Positions 47,718 to 57,471 of a stretch of 64,000 nt of DNA are shown piece after piece. The translations under genes were made by a program, and so were the position numbers. Under the pieces are notes generated by a model. That model saw only the letters and a list, made by a program, of their open reading frames with translations. It ran no database searches and had not been told where the DNA came from. The stretch's first letter is position 1. Every line of letters begins with the position of its first letter. The stretch comes from an uncultured Saprospiraceae bacterium (GTDB taxonomy: Bacteria > Bacteroidota > Bacteroidia > Chitinophagales > Saprospiraceae), in NCBI GenBank assembly GCA_937981555.1, contig CALJOK010000074.1:62001-126000 (forward strand), in the 5' to 3' direction.

Positions 47718-49817
47718 TTACCTCCAAGTAGATCTCAGTTCATAAATATTCCCCTGGGATAAATTGACTTTCCCATTTGAATACCACTTCACTTTTGTAA
47801 ATTCTTTGGTTGGAAAAAAATTAGAAGTCATCGCTGTACGACCATCATCTCCAAAAAACTCAACGGAGGCAACATCAATAAATAAATGCATCTTCACCTT
47901 ATTTCCTTTTTCAAATCTTGGCGCAAAATCTTTACTCGCAAAGACATTGGAAAAGTCAAATTCATTTCTTGACTTTTTTCTATCAATAAAAAATTGATTG
48001 GATTTAGCTTGGAAACCTATGGTAACTTTTTCTCCTTGGTCATTGTATATTTCAATTCCACATTCTACGTCAACCATTGTTTTAGGAATCTCAAATTCCA
48101 ATTCGATTTCCCATAAACCAGTTTTACCTAGCAAACTGGAAAGTTCTTTTTCTTCAATAATTTCATTTTCGCTAAAGACGAAATTTGCTTGTGTCTCTCG
48201 TAACCTTTTTAATTCATTGACAGGCTTGGAAAAAACTCTTAGTCCTTGTTCCGTATTTTCCAATACCAATTCCCTCGGCAATGTCATGGCACTCCGCCAT
48301 TCTTTAGTCGGTACATTTTGAGCATACGACCAATTACTCATCCAACCCATAAATAATCTTCGACCATCTTTTTGAGGCACGTCAGACCAAGTTACCCCTG
48401 CATAATTATCTCTACCATAATCCAACCACACCGCTTTTGCTGAAGCAGGAGTCGCCAATTCATCGGCAAACATAATTTGATCTACCATGATATGTCCCCA
48501 ACCTCCTGGATGTGTGTCGATAATTTCAAGGTGTGCTTTTTTGCCTTTAAAGTCTGCTACCTCCCAGCCTTTCCAATCCAATTCTTCTTTGTTACTTCCT
48601 GCTGCACTTCGCACAGCTTTTCCATCTACCATCAACTTCATAACTGTTCGACTTTGATCATTTCCTCCACCAATCAGGAAATTAATAAAATCTTTTTCAA
48701 TAGTAAATTCCTTGGAAGTCAATTTTCCTGTTGTTTTATCTCCATTAAAATAACTATTAACTAGTCCTTTTCCATCATACCCTTTTACTAAATTCTGGTC
48801 AGACAAAACACCTCCAGCAGGTTGCTTACCAAACGCTTCTCCTTCTGCAACCCAATTATTATATTCTTTTTCAAAATCTTCAAATACAATTCCATTAGGA
48901 ACATAGGCATCTATTTTTCCAAACACTTTCGCAAACGCTGTATCCAATGTGAAATTCTTCCCATCAAAATCTCCAACAAAATATTGCGTTCCTGATCCAC
49001 CATTGATTGCTCCAGGATTAAGACTTTGCAACAACACCCATTTCTTTTCACCTGTTCCTTCTACCGTCATCGGAAACAAATCTGGGCATTCCCAAACGCC
49101 TGCATGTGTCCCCCACTCTTTTCCAAAATCACTCAAATGATTCCAATCTATCAAATTCGCAGAGCCATAAAATTTCACATGATCCCAAGCAGCAAAAACC
49201 ATCACCCATTGATTTGAATCCTCCTCCCAAATAACTTTTGGATCTCTAAAATCTCTGATCCCAGGATTGGGAACAATTGGGTTTCCTTTATATTTTGTCC
49301 ACGTTCTTCCTTTGTCGTTACTGTAAGCAAGGCTTTGATATTGAAAATCAATCTTGCCAGCCTTCTCTCCCACCGGATCATGATGTGTAAAAATGGCAAT
49401 CATTGGAGGGTTTCCATTTGTACCCAATTGGGAAGTATTTTTCCAATCTATCACCGCACTCCCTGAAAAAATATATCCTAAGGAATCGGGATATAAAGCA
49501 ATCGGTAAATGTTCCCAATGCACCAAATCTTTACTGACTGAATGTCCCCAATGCATCGGGCCCCAAACTATATCTTCTGGATAATATTGAAAAAACAAAT
49601 GATACTCTCCTTCATAATACACCATTCCGTTGGGATCGTTCATCCATTTTTCCGCAGGGGTAAAATGAAATTGGGGGCGATGTTTTTCAGTATAATAATC
49701 CATGGGATCGACTGTGTCAGTTTTGATATCAATGACAGATGTATCTTTCTCTTCACAAGAAGTGAAAATTCCTATCAGGAAAAAAAACAACATAAATGGA
49801 TGGATATATTTTTTCAT
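47718..49817 (-). CDS. GH32 beta-fructosidase lipoprotein (levanase/invertase type)
   Basis: Counted from the ATG at 49817, which gives a lipoprotein signal ending GIFTSC (Cys21), this is 699 residues. The GH32 catalytic triad is complete: Asp61 (nucleophile) in WMNDPNG, Asp192 in FRDPK and Glu243 (acid/base) in WECPDLF. An inserted beta-sandwich-like module of about 130 residues interrupts the propeller domain (about 315-450; NNWVAEGEAFGKQPAGG to GWGHIMVDQIMFADE). A C-terminal GH32 sandwich (about 545-699) ends the protein. It releases fructose from fructans or sucrose on the cell surface or in the periplasm. It follows the sucrose phosphorylase gene in the operon. Confidence 0.93.
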   Translation of the reverse strand: MKKYIHPFMLFFFLIGIFTSCEEKDTSVIDIKTDTVDPMDYYTEKHRPQFHFTPAEKWMNDPNGMVYYEGEYHLFFQYYPEDIVWGPMHWGHSVSKDLVHWEHLPIALYPDSLGYIFSGSAVIDWKNTSQLGTNGNPPMIAIFTHHDPVGEKAGKIDFQYQSLAYSNDKGRTWTKYKGNPIVPNPGIRDFRDPKVIWEEDSNQWVMVFAAWDHVKFYGSANLIDWNHLSDFGKEWGTHAGVWECPDLFPMTVEGTGEKKWVLLQSLNPGAINGGSGTQYFVGDFDGKNFTLDTAFAKVFGKIDAYVPNGIVFEDFEKEYNNWVAEGEAFGKQPAGGVLSDQNLVKGYDGKGLVNSYFNGDKTTGKLTSKEFTIEKDFINFLIGGGNDQSRTVMKLMVDGKAVRSAAGSNKEELDWKGWEVADFKGKKAHLEIIDTHPGGWGHIMVDQIMFADELATPASAKAVWLDYGRDNYAGVTWSDVPQKDGRRLFMGWMSNWSYAQNVPTKEWRSAMTLPRELVLENTEQGLRVFSKPVNELKRLRETQANFVFSENEIIEEKELSSLLGKTGLWEIELEFEIPKTMVDVECGIEIYNDQGEKVTIGFQAKSNQFFIDRKKSRNEFDFSNVFASKDFAPRFEKGNKVKMHLFIDVASVEFFGDDGRTAMTSNFFPTKEFTKVKWYSNGKVNLSQGNIYELRSTWR

Positions 49818-49874
49818 CTTAGATGGTATTTTAATATTCTTGAAACGGTACATTAATAAATTTTTATCTTCCAA

Positions 49875-51326
49875 TTATAAATGACTCATTTGTCCATCTT
49901 TTGAAAACTGAATACTCATTTTCATTGCTTCCAAGTCAATTAATAATTCGCTAGTCTCTTTATTATTCTTCCATTGAATATGGAGCACATGACTAGGTGT
50001 TTCCAACAAGTTAAAATCACCATTAAACGCTGGATGATTATTTCTTAAAAGCATTAAGTTTTTTAAATTAACCATCAAAGGTCTTTCTAGATTTGCATCA
50101 ATTTCATCCTTGGTAAAATAGTGACGATTAATATCTCTACCTACATTTGTCTTAGCCAATAAATCCATATCATTTTCTCCAGCAAATAATCCTACATAAT
50201 ATACTTGCGGAATACCTGGTACAAAAAACTGAATTGCTCTTGCCATCAGATACGCATTTTCATCTCTTCCCAAAGCATCAAAATAAGTACAGTTTACTTG
50301 ATACAAATCTAAATTAGAAGCAGCTTCCCCTGTTGCTTTTAAACTATCACCTTTACTGTTGACATGCATTTGCTTCACAATTCTATCTAGAATATCATCC
50401 TCAATCAATCCCGGTTTACCAGCCTCGGAAGCTACATCAACAATTCCTATTCCATCATGCGTGTCCAATACAGAAATCGCATTTCGAGGACTGACTGCTA
50501 GCCATTTTTCCAAACTAGTTGTATTCTTATTAAATAAAGTATCTAAAACTAAAACTGGTAAAGCAAAGTCATAGACATAATCTACTCGCTTAGCAATTTC
50601 AATTTGAGTTTGATAATAAGAGTGGATTTCAACGAGCACTTCGATACCTTTAGCTTTGGCTTTTTCTGATAAGACGCCAATAAATTCAAATGTGTCTTCT
50701 GTCATAAAACAAGAAGTCCCTTGTTTTTTTATTGCATATCCAGCAGCATCCAGCCGAATCATTTTTATGCCTCCTTTAGAAAATGTATCTAAAATACCTT
50801 CTAAATATTGTTGTCCAATTTCGCTATTGACATCTATATCAATTTGGTTACTTGTGAAGGTTGTCCAAATTAATTTACTTGAACCATCCTTTAATTTGAC
50901 CATCGTAAAAGGTAGACTTGGACGTGGTCGATAGATCGCTAAAATGTCTGCCTCTGTTGCTCCATTAGGGAATACCGTTTCATAACTTAAAAACAAAGAA
51001 GCATATTTAGAGGCTTTACCTTTTTCTAGATAATCTTGAAATTGAATGGACTTAGCAGAAACATGGTTTACAATTAAATCCGCCATAATATCTACCTCTT
51101 TACTTAACTCCTTTAGATCATTCCAATCTCCTAATCTCGGATCTATTAGTTCATGATCAATAGGATCAAACCCAGCATCTTCTCCATCTATTGGATAGTA
51201 AAAAGGTAAAATGTGCAACCCTCCAAAAAGTCCTTTTAATTGGTTTTGAAATAGGTTTTTTAAATCACTTACGGTTTTACATCCCAACCGATCTACATAA
51301 GTAATTAACTGAACTTGATTTTTCAT
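49875..51326 (-). CDS. Sucrose phosphorylase (GH13)
   Basis: The 483-residue cytoplasmic enzyme matches sucrose phosphorylase along its length: MKNQVQLITYVDRLG, HILPFYYPIDGEDAGFDPID, IRLDAAGYAIKKQGTSCF, VEIHSYY, VLDTHDGIG, and GRDINRHY. Catalytic residues are Asp193 (nucleophile), Glu233 (acid/base) and His290-Asp291. It converts sucrose and phosphate to alpha-glucose-1-phosphate and fructose, saving energy compared with hydrolysis. There is no signal peptide. It lies ten bases past the trehalase gene and ahead of the GH32 gene, clearly within one operon. No phosphoglucomutase or fructokinase gene is in the window. Confidence 0.93.
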   Translation of the reverse strand: MKNQVQLITYVDRLGCKTVSDLKNLFQNQLKGLFGGLHILPFYYPIDGEDAGFDPIDHELIDPRLGDWNDLKELSKEVDIMADLIVNHVSAKSIQFQDYLEKGKASKYASLFLSYETVFPNGATEADILAIYRPRPSLPFTMVKLKDGSSKLIWTTFTSNQIDIDVNSEIGQQYLEGILDTFSKGGIKMIRLDAAGYAIKKQGTSCFMTEDTFEFIGVLSEKAKAKGIEVLVEIHSYYQTQIEIAKRVDYVYDFALPVLVLDTLFNKNTTSLEKWLAVSPRNAISVLDTHDGIGIVDVASEAGKPGLIEDDILDRIVKQMHVNSKGDSLKATGEAASNLDLYQVNCTYFDALGRDENAYLMARAIQFFVPGIPQVYYVGLFAGENDMDLLAKTNVGRDINRHYFTKDEIDANLERPLMVNLKNLMLLRNNHPAFNGDFNLLETPSHVLHIQWKNNKETSELLIDLEAMKMSIQFSKDGQMSHL

Positions 51327-51336
51327 TAATCCTCTT

Positions 51337-52800
51337 TTATTTATTTTTTGATATAAAATTTTGCATTGCTAAGTAAACTCCATTGCTCCAACCAAAGCCT
51401 TCTTGCACATCGTACTCTCCTCCTCCTGCATCCAAAGTCAAATCAACCACATTATATTTTTCCATCATTTGTCCTGTATTATGAAAAACTTTTTCATTTA
51501 AATTACACCAACGTTGAGCAATTTCTAACGCCAATTTTTGATGTCCATAATTATCTAAACCTTTTACAGCAATCCATTGAAGTGGCGCCCAACCATTTGG
51601 CGCATCCCATTGTTGACCAGTTTGTAAAAGTGTTGTTACTAAACCGCCTTGTTTTAAAAATTGCTTTTCAATTTTAGCAGCAACTTCATCCGCTTGTTCT
51701 TGATTGGCTATTTTAAAAAACAGAGGAAACAACATCGCCAAAGTAAGTTGAGTCAGTTGTCCTTTCTCCACATCATAATCCACGAAAGATTCGACTTCTT
51801 TATGATAAAAAACTGCTTCAATTGCCTTTGCTCGTTTTTGAGAAAGTGCTAAATATTTTTCAGTCTCTCTTTTGTCTCCGCAAAGTTTATTTGCTTTAGA
51901 AATTGTTTTTTCTAAAAAATACAACAGGCTATTTAAATCAACGGGTAAAATATCTGCCGCCCGAATCTTTTCCAAGTTTTTATTATCGTCCAACCATCTC
52001 GAACTAAAATCCCAACCCGATTCACAAGCCGAACGAAGATGTAACATTGAGTGTGGAAACTCCCCCTTCAACTTCACATCCTCCTCATAGGATTCTTCTC
52101 TTGGAAAATTTTTGTTATCAAAATATCTATTTAAAATATAGCCATCAATCTTTACTGTCCGCTTAGATTCTGGACTCATCCAAAATTTATATTCTTTTTC
52201 AAGAGAAGGTAAATATTCAATCAAAATATCTTCGCCTTTTAATTCCGCCAATAAGTCTACCATCAATGCAAAAAATGGAGGTTGTGAACGAGAAACAAAA
52301 TAACTCCGATTTCCATTTGGAATATGACCAATCAAGTCTATTAGGTACGCAAAGTTTTTTACCATGTTTTCGATCATTTCCACTTGACCATTTTCTGCCA
52401 AACCTAACATGGTAAAATAACTATCCCAATAATAGATTTCTTTAAATCGACCACCTGGGACAATGTAAGGATGAGGCAAAGGAATCAAACTACTACCCTC
52501 TATTTTTTCATCTTTTTCTCTAGTCAAATATTTCCAAAGCCCTGCGATATGTGTAGCAAGATCTTGATTGGTATCCGTTTTAAAATCAGAAGAAAACAGT
52601 TGTTGTTCTTTAAAATTTTGAAGTACAAATCTTTTCAAATCAAAATCTTCGTTCTCTTTTTCTTTATTAAAATCAGATAGAATTTTTTCAGGCGAAAACA
52701 ATGGAATCATATCCACAAATGTTTTGCTATCCATAAACACTTGTCCTAATTGAACTGCTTCAAACAGTTCTCCGTAAATTTGATCTGGTGTTTTTATCAT
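51337..52800 (-). CDS. treF: Trehalase (GH37), cytoplasmic
   Basis: The 487-residue enzyme carries both GH37 signatures: PGGRFKEIYYWDSYF (about 112-126) and QWDAPNGWAPLQ (about 404-415), and the C-terminal GGGEYDVQEGFGWSNGV. It hydrolyses alpha,alpha-trehalose to two glucose molecules. The absence of a signal peptide points to a cytoplasmic enzyme like TreF, so trehalose must be imported first, presumably by the adjacent MFS protein. Its ATG overlaps the stop of the MFS gene by four bases (ATGA), showing tight coupling. Confidence 0.93.
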   Translation of the reverse strand: MIKTPDQIYGELFEAVQLGQVFMDSKTFVDMIPLFSPEKILSDFNKEKENEDFDLKRFVLQNFKEQQLFSSDFKTDTNQDLATHIAGLWKYLTREKDEKIEGSSLIPLPHPYIVPGGRFKEIYYWDSYFTMLGLAENGQVEMIENMVKNFAYLIDLIGHIPNGNRSYFVSRSQPPFFALMVDLLAELKGEDILIEYLPSLEKEYKFWMSPESKRTVKIDGYILNRYFDNKNFPREESYEEDVKLKGEFPHSMLHLRSACESGWDFSSRWLDDNKNLEKIRAADILPVDLNSLLYFLEKTISKANKLCGDKRETEKYLALSQKRAKAIEAVFYHKEVESFVDYDVEKGQLTQLTLAMLFPLFFKIANQEQADEVAAKIEKQFLKQGGLVTTLLQTGQQWDAPNGWAPLQWIAVKGLDNYGHQKLALEIAQRWCNLNEKVFHNTGQMMEKYNVVDLTLDAGGGEYDVQEGFGWSNGVYLAMQNFISKNK

Positions 52801-54038
52801 TTTGAAAAATCTTGTTTTTGTTTAAACATTCGATTAAGCATTAATAAGGCAAGTGTCAATAAACCGATAGGAATTATGGACATATAAAAAGCGGTTGAAC
52901 CATCAAAGGCTTCAAAAATATGACCTGTAACCATCGAACCAACAGTACCACCCAAGGCAGAAAAAACTACAATCAGTCCTGACATCGAACTATGCAAATA
53001 CTTTGGAATGGAGGAAAGAATAATGGAATTAATGGTAGGATAAATTGGTGCTAAAAATAATCCCATCAAAGGAAAAGTCCACACCACAAAAGGGGCATTC
53101 CACCAAGTGACATCACCTGAAAGGTTCGCGGAATTTGCCAAAGGAATATTTAATAAAATACAAACGACTAGCAAAGCTAAGCAAATCAACAAAAAATATA
53201 ACCAATATATTTTCTTTAAAACAAAACCTGCAGCAATTCTTCCTATTGCAAATGCTCCTGCTAAAACTGCCCCAGCCTGAATACTCATTGACGCAGGAAC
53301 TTTTAAAATATCTTGATAAAAAGTAGGCATCCAAGTTTGGAAACTTTGTTCAATCAAAACGAATAAAAATGCACTAATTATAAAAACTAGAATCAATGGC
53401 TTGGCTGCCAATTTCAGCATATCTACAAAATCATCTTTGAAGCTATTGCTACTTTTATTTGCTTCGGTTTCGTCGAGGGTAGAAACAGTAACGAAGGCAG
53501 CAGCCACCAAACATAAAATTCCTAACAACCAATATACGTTCAACCATTCTGTAGATTTTGCATCGGCATCATCAATAAAATAACTAATAATTAAATTCCC
53601 AACTAATACGCCAATCATAAAAACTCCTTCTATCCAACTCATCAAACTACTATGTTCTTTTTCATTATCCGTCACCAGACCAATAATCGCAAAAACACTA
53701 ATTTTTATTATCGCAAAACTCACCCCTGTCACCGCAAATAATAATTTGAAATGCCAAAAATCATCTGCTACCATCGGCATTGCCAAACACATAATTGCAA
53801 CTGCCACCAAACCTAAAATCATCCCTCTCTTAATTCCTAATCGAGGTAAAAATGAAGCTATAAAGAAGGAAGCCAAAGCAATAGGTATATCTTTAAATCC
53901 TTCCAAAACAGAAACATCTGCTTTGGATATATCAAAGTTTCTTTGGAGTTGTAAAATAACTGCACCAACACTATTCAACAAAATCGCAAAAACGAAATAG
54001 TTGATAAATAAGGAAATTTTGATGAGTAGGTTCTTCAT
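52797..54038 (-). CDS. MFS transporter
   Basis: The 413-residue inner membrane protein has twelve predicted helices and MFS features (RLGIKRGMILGL after helix 2; a central cytoplasmic loop with DETEANKSSNSFKDDFVD). It is not of the sugar-porter subfamily seen at the operon's end. Its stop codon overlaps the start of the trehalase gene (ATGA), which suggests the transported sugar feeds the trehalase or sucrose phosphorylase. Sequence alone does not settle which disaccharide. Confidence 0.88.
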   Translation of the reverse strand: MKNLLIKISLFINYFVFAILLNSVGAVILQLQRNFDISKADVSVLEGFKDIPIALASFFIASFLPRLGIKRGMILGLVAVAIMCLAMPMVADDFWHFKLLFAVTGVSFAIIKISVFAIIGLVTDNEKEHSSLMSWIEGVFMIGVLVGNLIISYFIDDADAKSTEWLNVYWLLGILCLVAAAFVTVSTLDETEANKSSNSFKDDFVDMLKLAAKPLILVFIISAFLFVLIEQSFQTWMPTFYQDILKVPASMSIQAGAVLAGAFAIGRIAAGFVLKKIYWLYFLLICLALLVVCILLNIPLANSANLSGDVTWWNAPFVVWTFPLMGLFLAPIYPTINSIILSSIPKYLHSSMSGLIVVFSALGGTVGSMVTGHIFEAFDGSTAFYMSIIPIGLLTLALLMLNRMFKQKQDFSK

Positions 54039-54096
54039 TGTTTTGTTTTACTCTTTAGTTAATTAGGTATCGGATACCTAGGCCACTCATAATCAT

Positions 54097-57000
54097 TTAA
54101 TTGAAAACTTTTTCTGCTTGAATAATCTGAGGTGCTTCATCATTTTTCATTATGATATAACATTGCTTTCCCGCAATATTAATTCGTTCAATTCTTCGTA
54201 CTTGCCCTTCGATATTGAGACCATTAATTTCATCAACCATCATTTCTTTATTTTTCCCAAAGGATAAAACATTTCCAAAATCTGCATCATAACGTCCCAT
54301 CTCAATATTATTTTCATAAAAATTTCCAGCTAATAATAAATTGGTATTTTCTTTATTAGGAGACTTTATTAATGCAGCAGCATTGAGTGATGACAATTGC
54401 AATCTGTTAGGAAGTGGTTGCATCTTAAAATTCAGATTTCCCAGATTTTCAAAATACACACTACTACATGTGGTAACTTCTTGTTTGACTACTTTGCTAA
54501 TTTTTTCTTTTGGAAAAATATTTCCGAAATCCTCTTTAGCTAAATCCTTAGAGAGCAAATATTTCTTTTTCAACATCGGCAATTGCTTCGTCAACTCTGC
54601 GTAGTTCGCAAACGGTATTTTTTTACCATCCAAATAATAGGTAAAGATTTGTTCGACTTGTTTGTTATCATCGAAATCATTGACGTATAACTCTAAAGGT
54701 TCTTTTTTCGAAGTATGTTTAAACTTATTATTCAAACCTAAATTCCCTGCAACGATATCTATATCTCCATCTTGATCAATGTCATGTGGAAAAACAAAAT
54801 TCCAAAATCCTTTATCATCGGTTATATCTTTTTTCACAAAAGACTCCCCTTCATTTAAATAAAGCTGAACTGTATTCCATTCTAATGCCAACAACAAATC
54901 TTCATCACCATCTTGGTCTATGTCTGTCCATGTACCGTTTTTCACCAAACCTATTTCACCTTCATTTCCTAAATACTTTTGAGTGACATTTTCAAATTGA
55001 CCGTTACCTTTATTTTGAAAAAGAAAAGAAGTTGGCACCAAACCATAATTCCAAACTACGGCACGAGCACCAAAGAAAAGATCGGTTAAACCATCATTAT
55101 TAAAATCAGTAGGTAGGACACAGGAAGCAGTTAGGTATGCGTCTGGAAGAATAATTTTATTGACAAAATTTCCTTTTCCATCATTGATATAAATACGTTG
55201 TTGGAGATATTCACTTTCCCCTTTGTATTCATTTCCACCACTTGCAATGATTATATCTAAATCACCATCATTTTCAATATCAACCAATACAGCATCCACA
55301 TCTTCGTAAATACTATCTGTTTTTATTATTGTAGATGTATTGTTATAAAACTGCCCATTTTTCGTTTGCAAAAAAACCGCACTCCTTCTTCGTTTCCCAG
55401 AACCTAAAAATAAATCTTCTAATCCATCTCCATTCAAATCTCCTACCGCTAATGCTGGCCCTTCTCTTGAAACCATATGTGGAATTAAACTCTCTCGATT
55501 AAATTCTACAAAAGGGTTTTCATCATGCACATAATCCAATCCAACTTCTTCCGAAATATCCTTCATTTGCACCATTGATGGTTTTGTTTTTTTCAAAGAA
55601 GAAAAATCAAAAATCGGTAAATCAGATTTCCATATTAATTGAGTTGTTGAATTCAATTTATAATTGTCTAATTTTTTAAAAGTTCTGTCTGGCCAAACGA
55701 CAACAATAGAATCGATGTTTTCACCAGTCCCAACTCCCAAATGAACACCTTCGGAAACACTAGATTGATAGCCTTTAACTGGAAAATACTCTCCACTAAT
55801 GATTTCATCATTTTGGAAAACAATTATTTTAGCACCAATGGCATTGATATTATTAGGTGTTCCTTTAAATTTGAACGAAAGGTAATTGCATAAGGAATCT
55901 TTATTTTCTATGGTTAAATTTTTATACACAAAAGGTTGGTCTTCCAAATTATTGACCACTATATCTAGATCACCATCATTATCCAAATCGGCGTATACAG
56001 AACCATTGGAATAGGAATCTTGATTTCCTAAGATTTGATTTTCAATATTCTCAAATGCAAGGTCTTGGCTATTTTTAAAAAACCGATTGGGTAATTTAAT
56101 CTGTGGCATTTTTTCTACCAACAATAAATCATCACTTTCTAAATGATCAGTATTTGATTTATATCTCAAATCATCATTAGTCTTAAAGTTGATGTAGTCT
56201 ATATCATTCAATCGTCGTGGAATACCATTGCTAATAAAAAGATCTTTGTTTCCGTCATGATCAAAATCTAAAAATAAATTTGCCCAAGACCAATCAGTTG
56301 AATGAACATTTGCAAACATTCCTATCTCTGAAAAAGTACCATCACCATTATTAAGTTGCAAATTATTTCTTGCGAATTGATGATGATATCCATAACCTAA
56401 TTTGAAGTTATAAACCTTATACTCATTTTCTCCCATAGAACTTTTTAATATAACCGGATCGTAAGGCATCATATCCAACGACATAATATCCGCCCAACCA
56501 TCGTTATTAATATCTGCCATATCCACGCCCATAGAAAACTTACTAGTATGTTTCGTTTGTTCCGTAATGACTTCTTTAAAAGTGCCATCTTGTTGATTGA
56601 TATATAGGTAATCATTTTCATGAAAATCATTACCTATATAAATATCAGGGTAGCCATCTAAATTTACATCACCTGTAACAATTCCCAACCCATAACCGAT
56701 TGCGGTACTATAGATACCAGCCTCATCAGTTACATCAACAAATTTTCCATTTTCATTTCTCAATAATTTATCTCCCGAGGTCGGATGAGTTTCATTAAAA
56801 GTCTTCCGTTGCCCAAAAGTCCCATTGTGATGTACGGAATGATTTAATTGATACATATCTAAATCACCATCCAAATCATAATCGAAGAAAGCAGCTTGAG
56901 TTGAAAACTTTACAAAATCTAAACCTAGTTCTTCTGCCTTATCTTCAAACAACGGTATTCCGTTTTCTATTCCTTTGCAAATGTAGAATTGATTTTTTCC

Positions 57001-57471
57001 TTTAATCGTTTTGAAATCTCCTAACTGAGAAACATAAATATCCAACAATCCATCATTGTTAATATCGACAGCCGATGCTCCTGTTGTCCATCCTTCCAAT
57101 CCTTTTAAACCTGCTGTTTCTGTTACATCTTTGAATTGCAATAACTTTCCTTCACCACCTTGATTGAGGAATAATTTATTTTCACTCATGTTGCTGGTAA
57201 AGAATAAATCATCCCATCCGTCATTGTTAAAATCTCCTACTGCGACTCCTCCTCCATTAAAAAAATACATATAGATGAACATGTTGAATTTTTCATCTGG
57301 GAAAATTTCGCAATCAAAATCTAGCCCTGTTTCTTTACTATCTAATAATTGAAATTGTGGAGCCACATCAATTATTCCTTCTTGGGAACAACTAAACATC
57401 GTGAGTATAATAAGTGTCATACTCACAAGGTGACTCAAAGTCATCTTGTGAATTGGAGCTTGTTGAATCAT
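54097..57471 (-). CDS. Giant FG-GAP/ASPIC-UnbV (CRTAC1-like) lipoprotein, second copy
   Basis: The 1,124-residue protein has a lipoprotein signal ending MFSC (Cys28 from the first ATG) and dozens of DxNxDGxxD calcium-binding loops in FG-GAP/VCBS repeats that form beta-propellers. An ASPIC/UnbV domain lies near the middle (about 545-620; IGAKIIVFQND, GYQSSVSEGVHLGVG, VVVWPDR). The start ATG overlaps the stop of the paralogous gene upstream (ATGA), so they are co-translated; an inner ATG at 57444 is also possible. It is likely a surface protein that binds carbohydrate or protein, as part of the sugar-uptake unit. Confidence 0.9.
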   Translation of the reverse strand: MIQQAPIHKMTLSHLVSMTLIILTMFSCSQEGIIDVAPQFQLLDSKETGLDFDCEIFPDEKFNMFIYMYFFNGGGVAVGDFNNDGWDDLFFTSNMSENKLFLNQGGEGKLLQFKDVTETAGLKGLEGWTTGASAVDINNDGLLDIYVSQLGDFKTIKGKNQFYICKGIENGIPLFEDKAEELGLDFVKFSTQAAFFDYDLDGDLDMYQLNHSVHHNGTFGQRKTFNETHPTSGDKLLRNENGKFVDVTDEAGIYSTAIGYGLGIVTGDVNLDGYPDIYIGNDFHENDYLYINQQDGTFKEVITEQTKHTSKFSMGVDMADINNDGWADIMSLDMMPYDPVILKSSMGENEYKVYNFKLGYGYHHQFARNNLQLNNGDGTFSEIGMFANVHSTDWSWANLFLDFDHDGNKDLFISNGIPRRLNDIDYINFKTNDDLRYKSNTDHLESDDLLLVEKMPQIKLPNRFFKNSQDLAFENIENQILGNQDSYSNGSVYADLDNDGDLDIVVNNLEDQPFVYKNLTIENKDSLCNYLSFKFKGTPNNINAIGAKIIVFQNDEIISGEYFPVKGYQSSVSEGVHLGVGTGENIDSIVVVWPDRTFKKLDNYKLNSTTQLIWKSDLPIFDFSSLKKTKPSMVQMKDISEEVGLDYVHDENPFVEFNRESLIPHMVSREGPALAVGDLNGDGLEDLFLGSGKRRRSAVFLQTKNGQFYNNTSTIIKTDSIYEDVDAVLVDIENDGDLDIIIASGGNEYKGESEYLQQRIYINDGKGNFVNKIILPDAYLTASCVLPTDFNNDGLTDLFFGARAVVWNYGLVPTSFLFQNKGNGQFENVTQKYLGNEGEIGLVKNGTWTDIDQDGDEDLLLALEWNTVQLYLNEGESFVKKDITDDKGFWNFVFPHDIDQDGDIDIVAGNLGLNNKFKHTSKKEPLELYVNDFDDNKQVEQIFTYYLDGKKIPFANYAELTKQLPMLKKKYLLSKDLAKEDFGNIFPKEKISKVVKQEVTTCSSVYFENLGNLNFKMQPLPNRLQLSSLNAAALIKSPNKENTNLLLAGNFYENNIEMGRYDADFGNVLSFGKNKEMMVDEINGLNIEGQVRRIERINIAGKQCYIIMKNDEAPQIIQAEKVFN

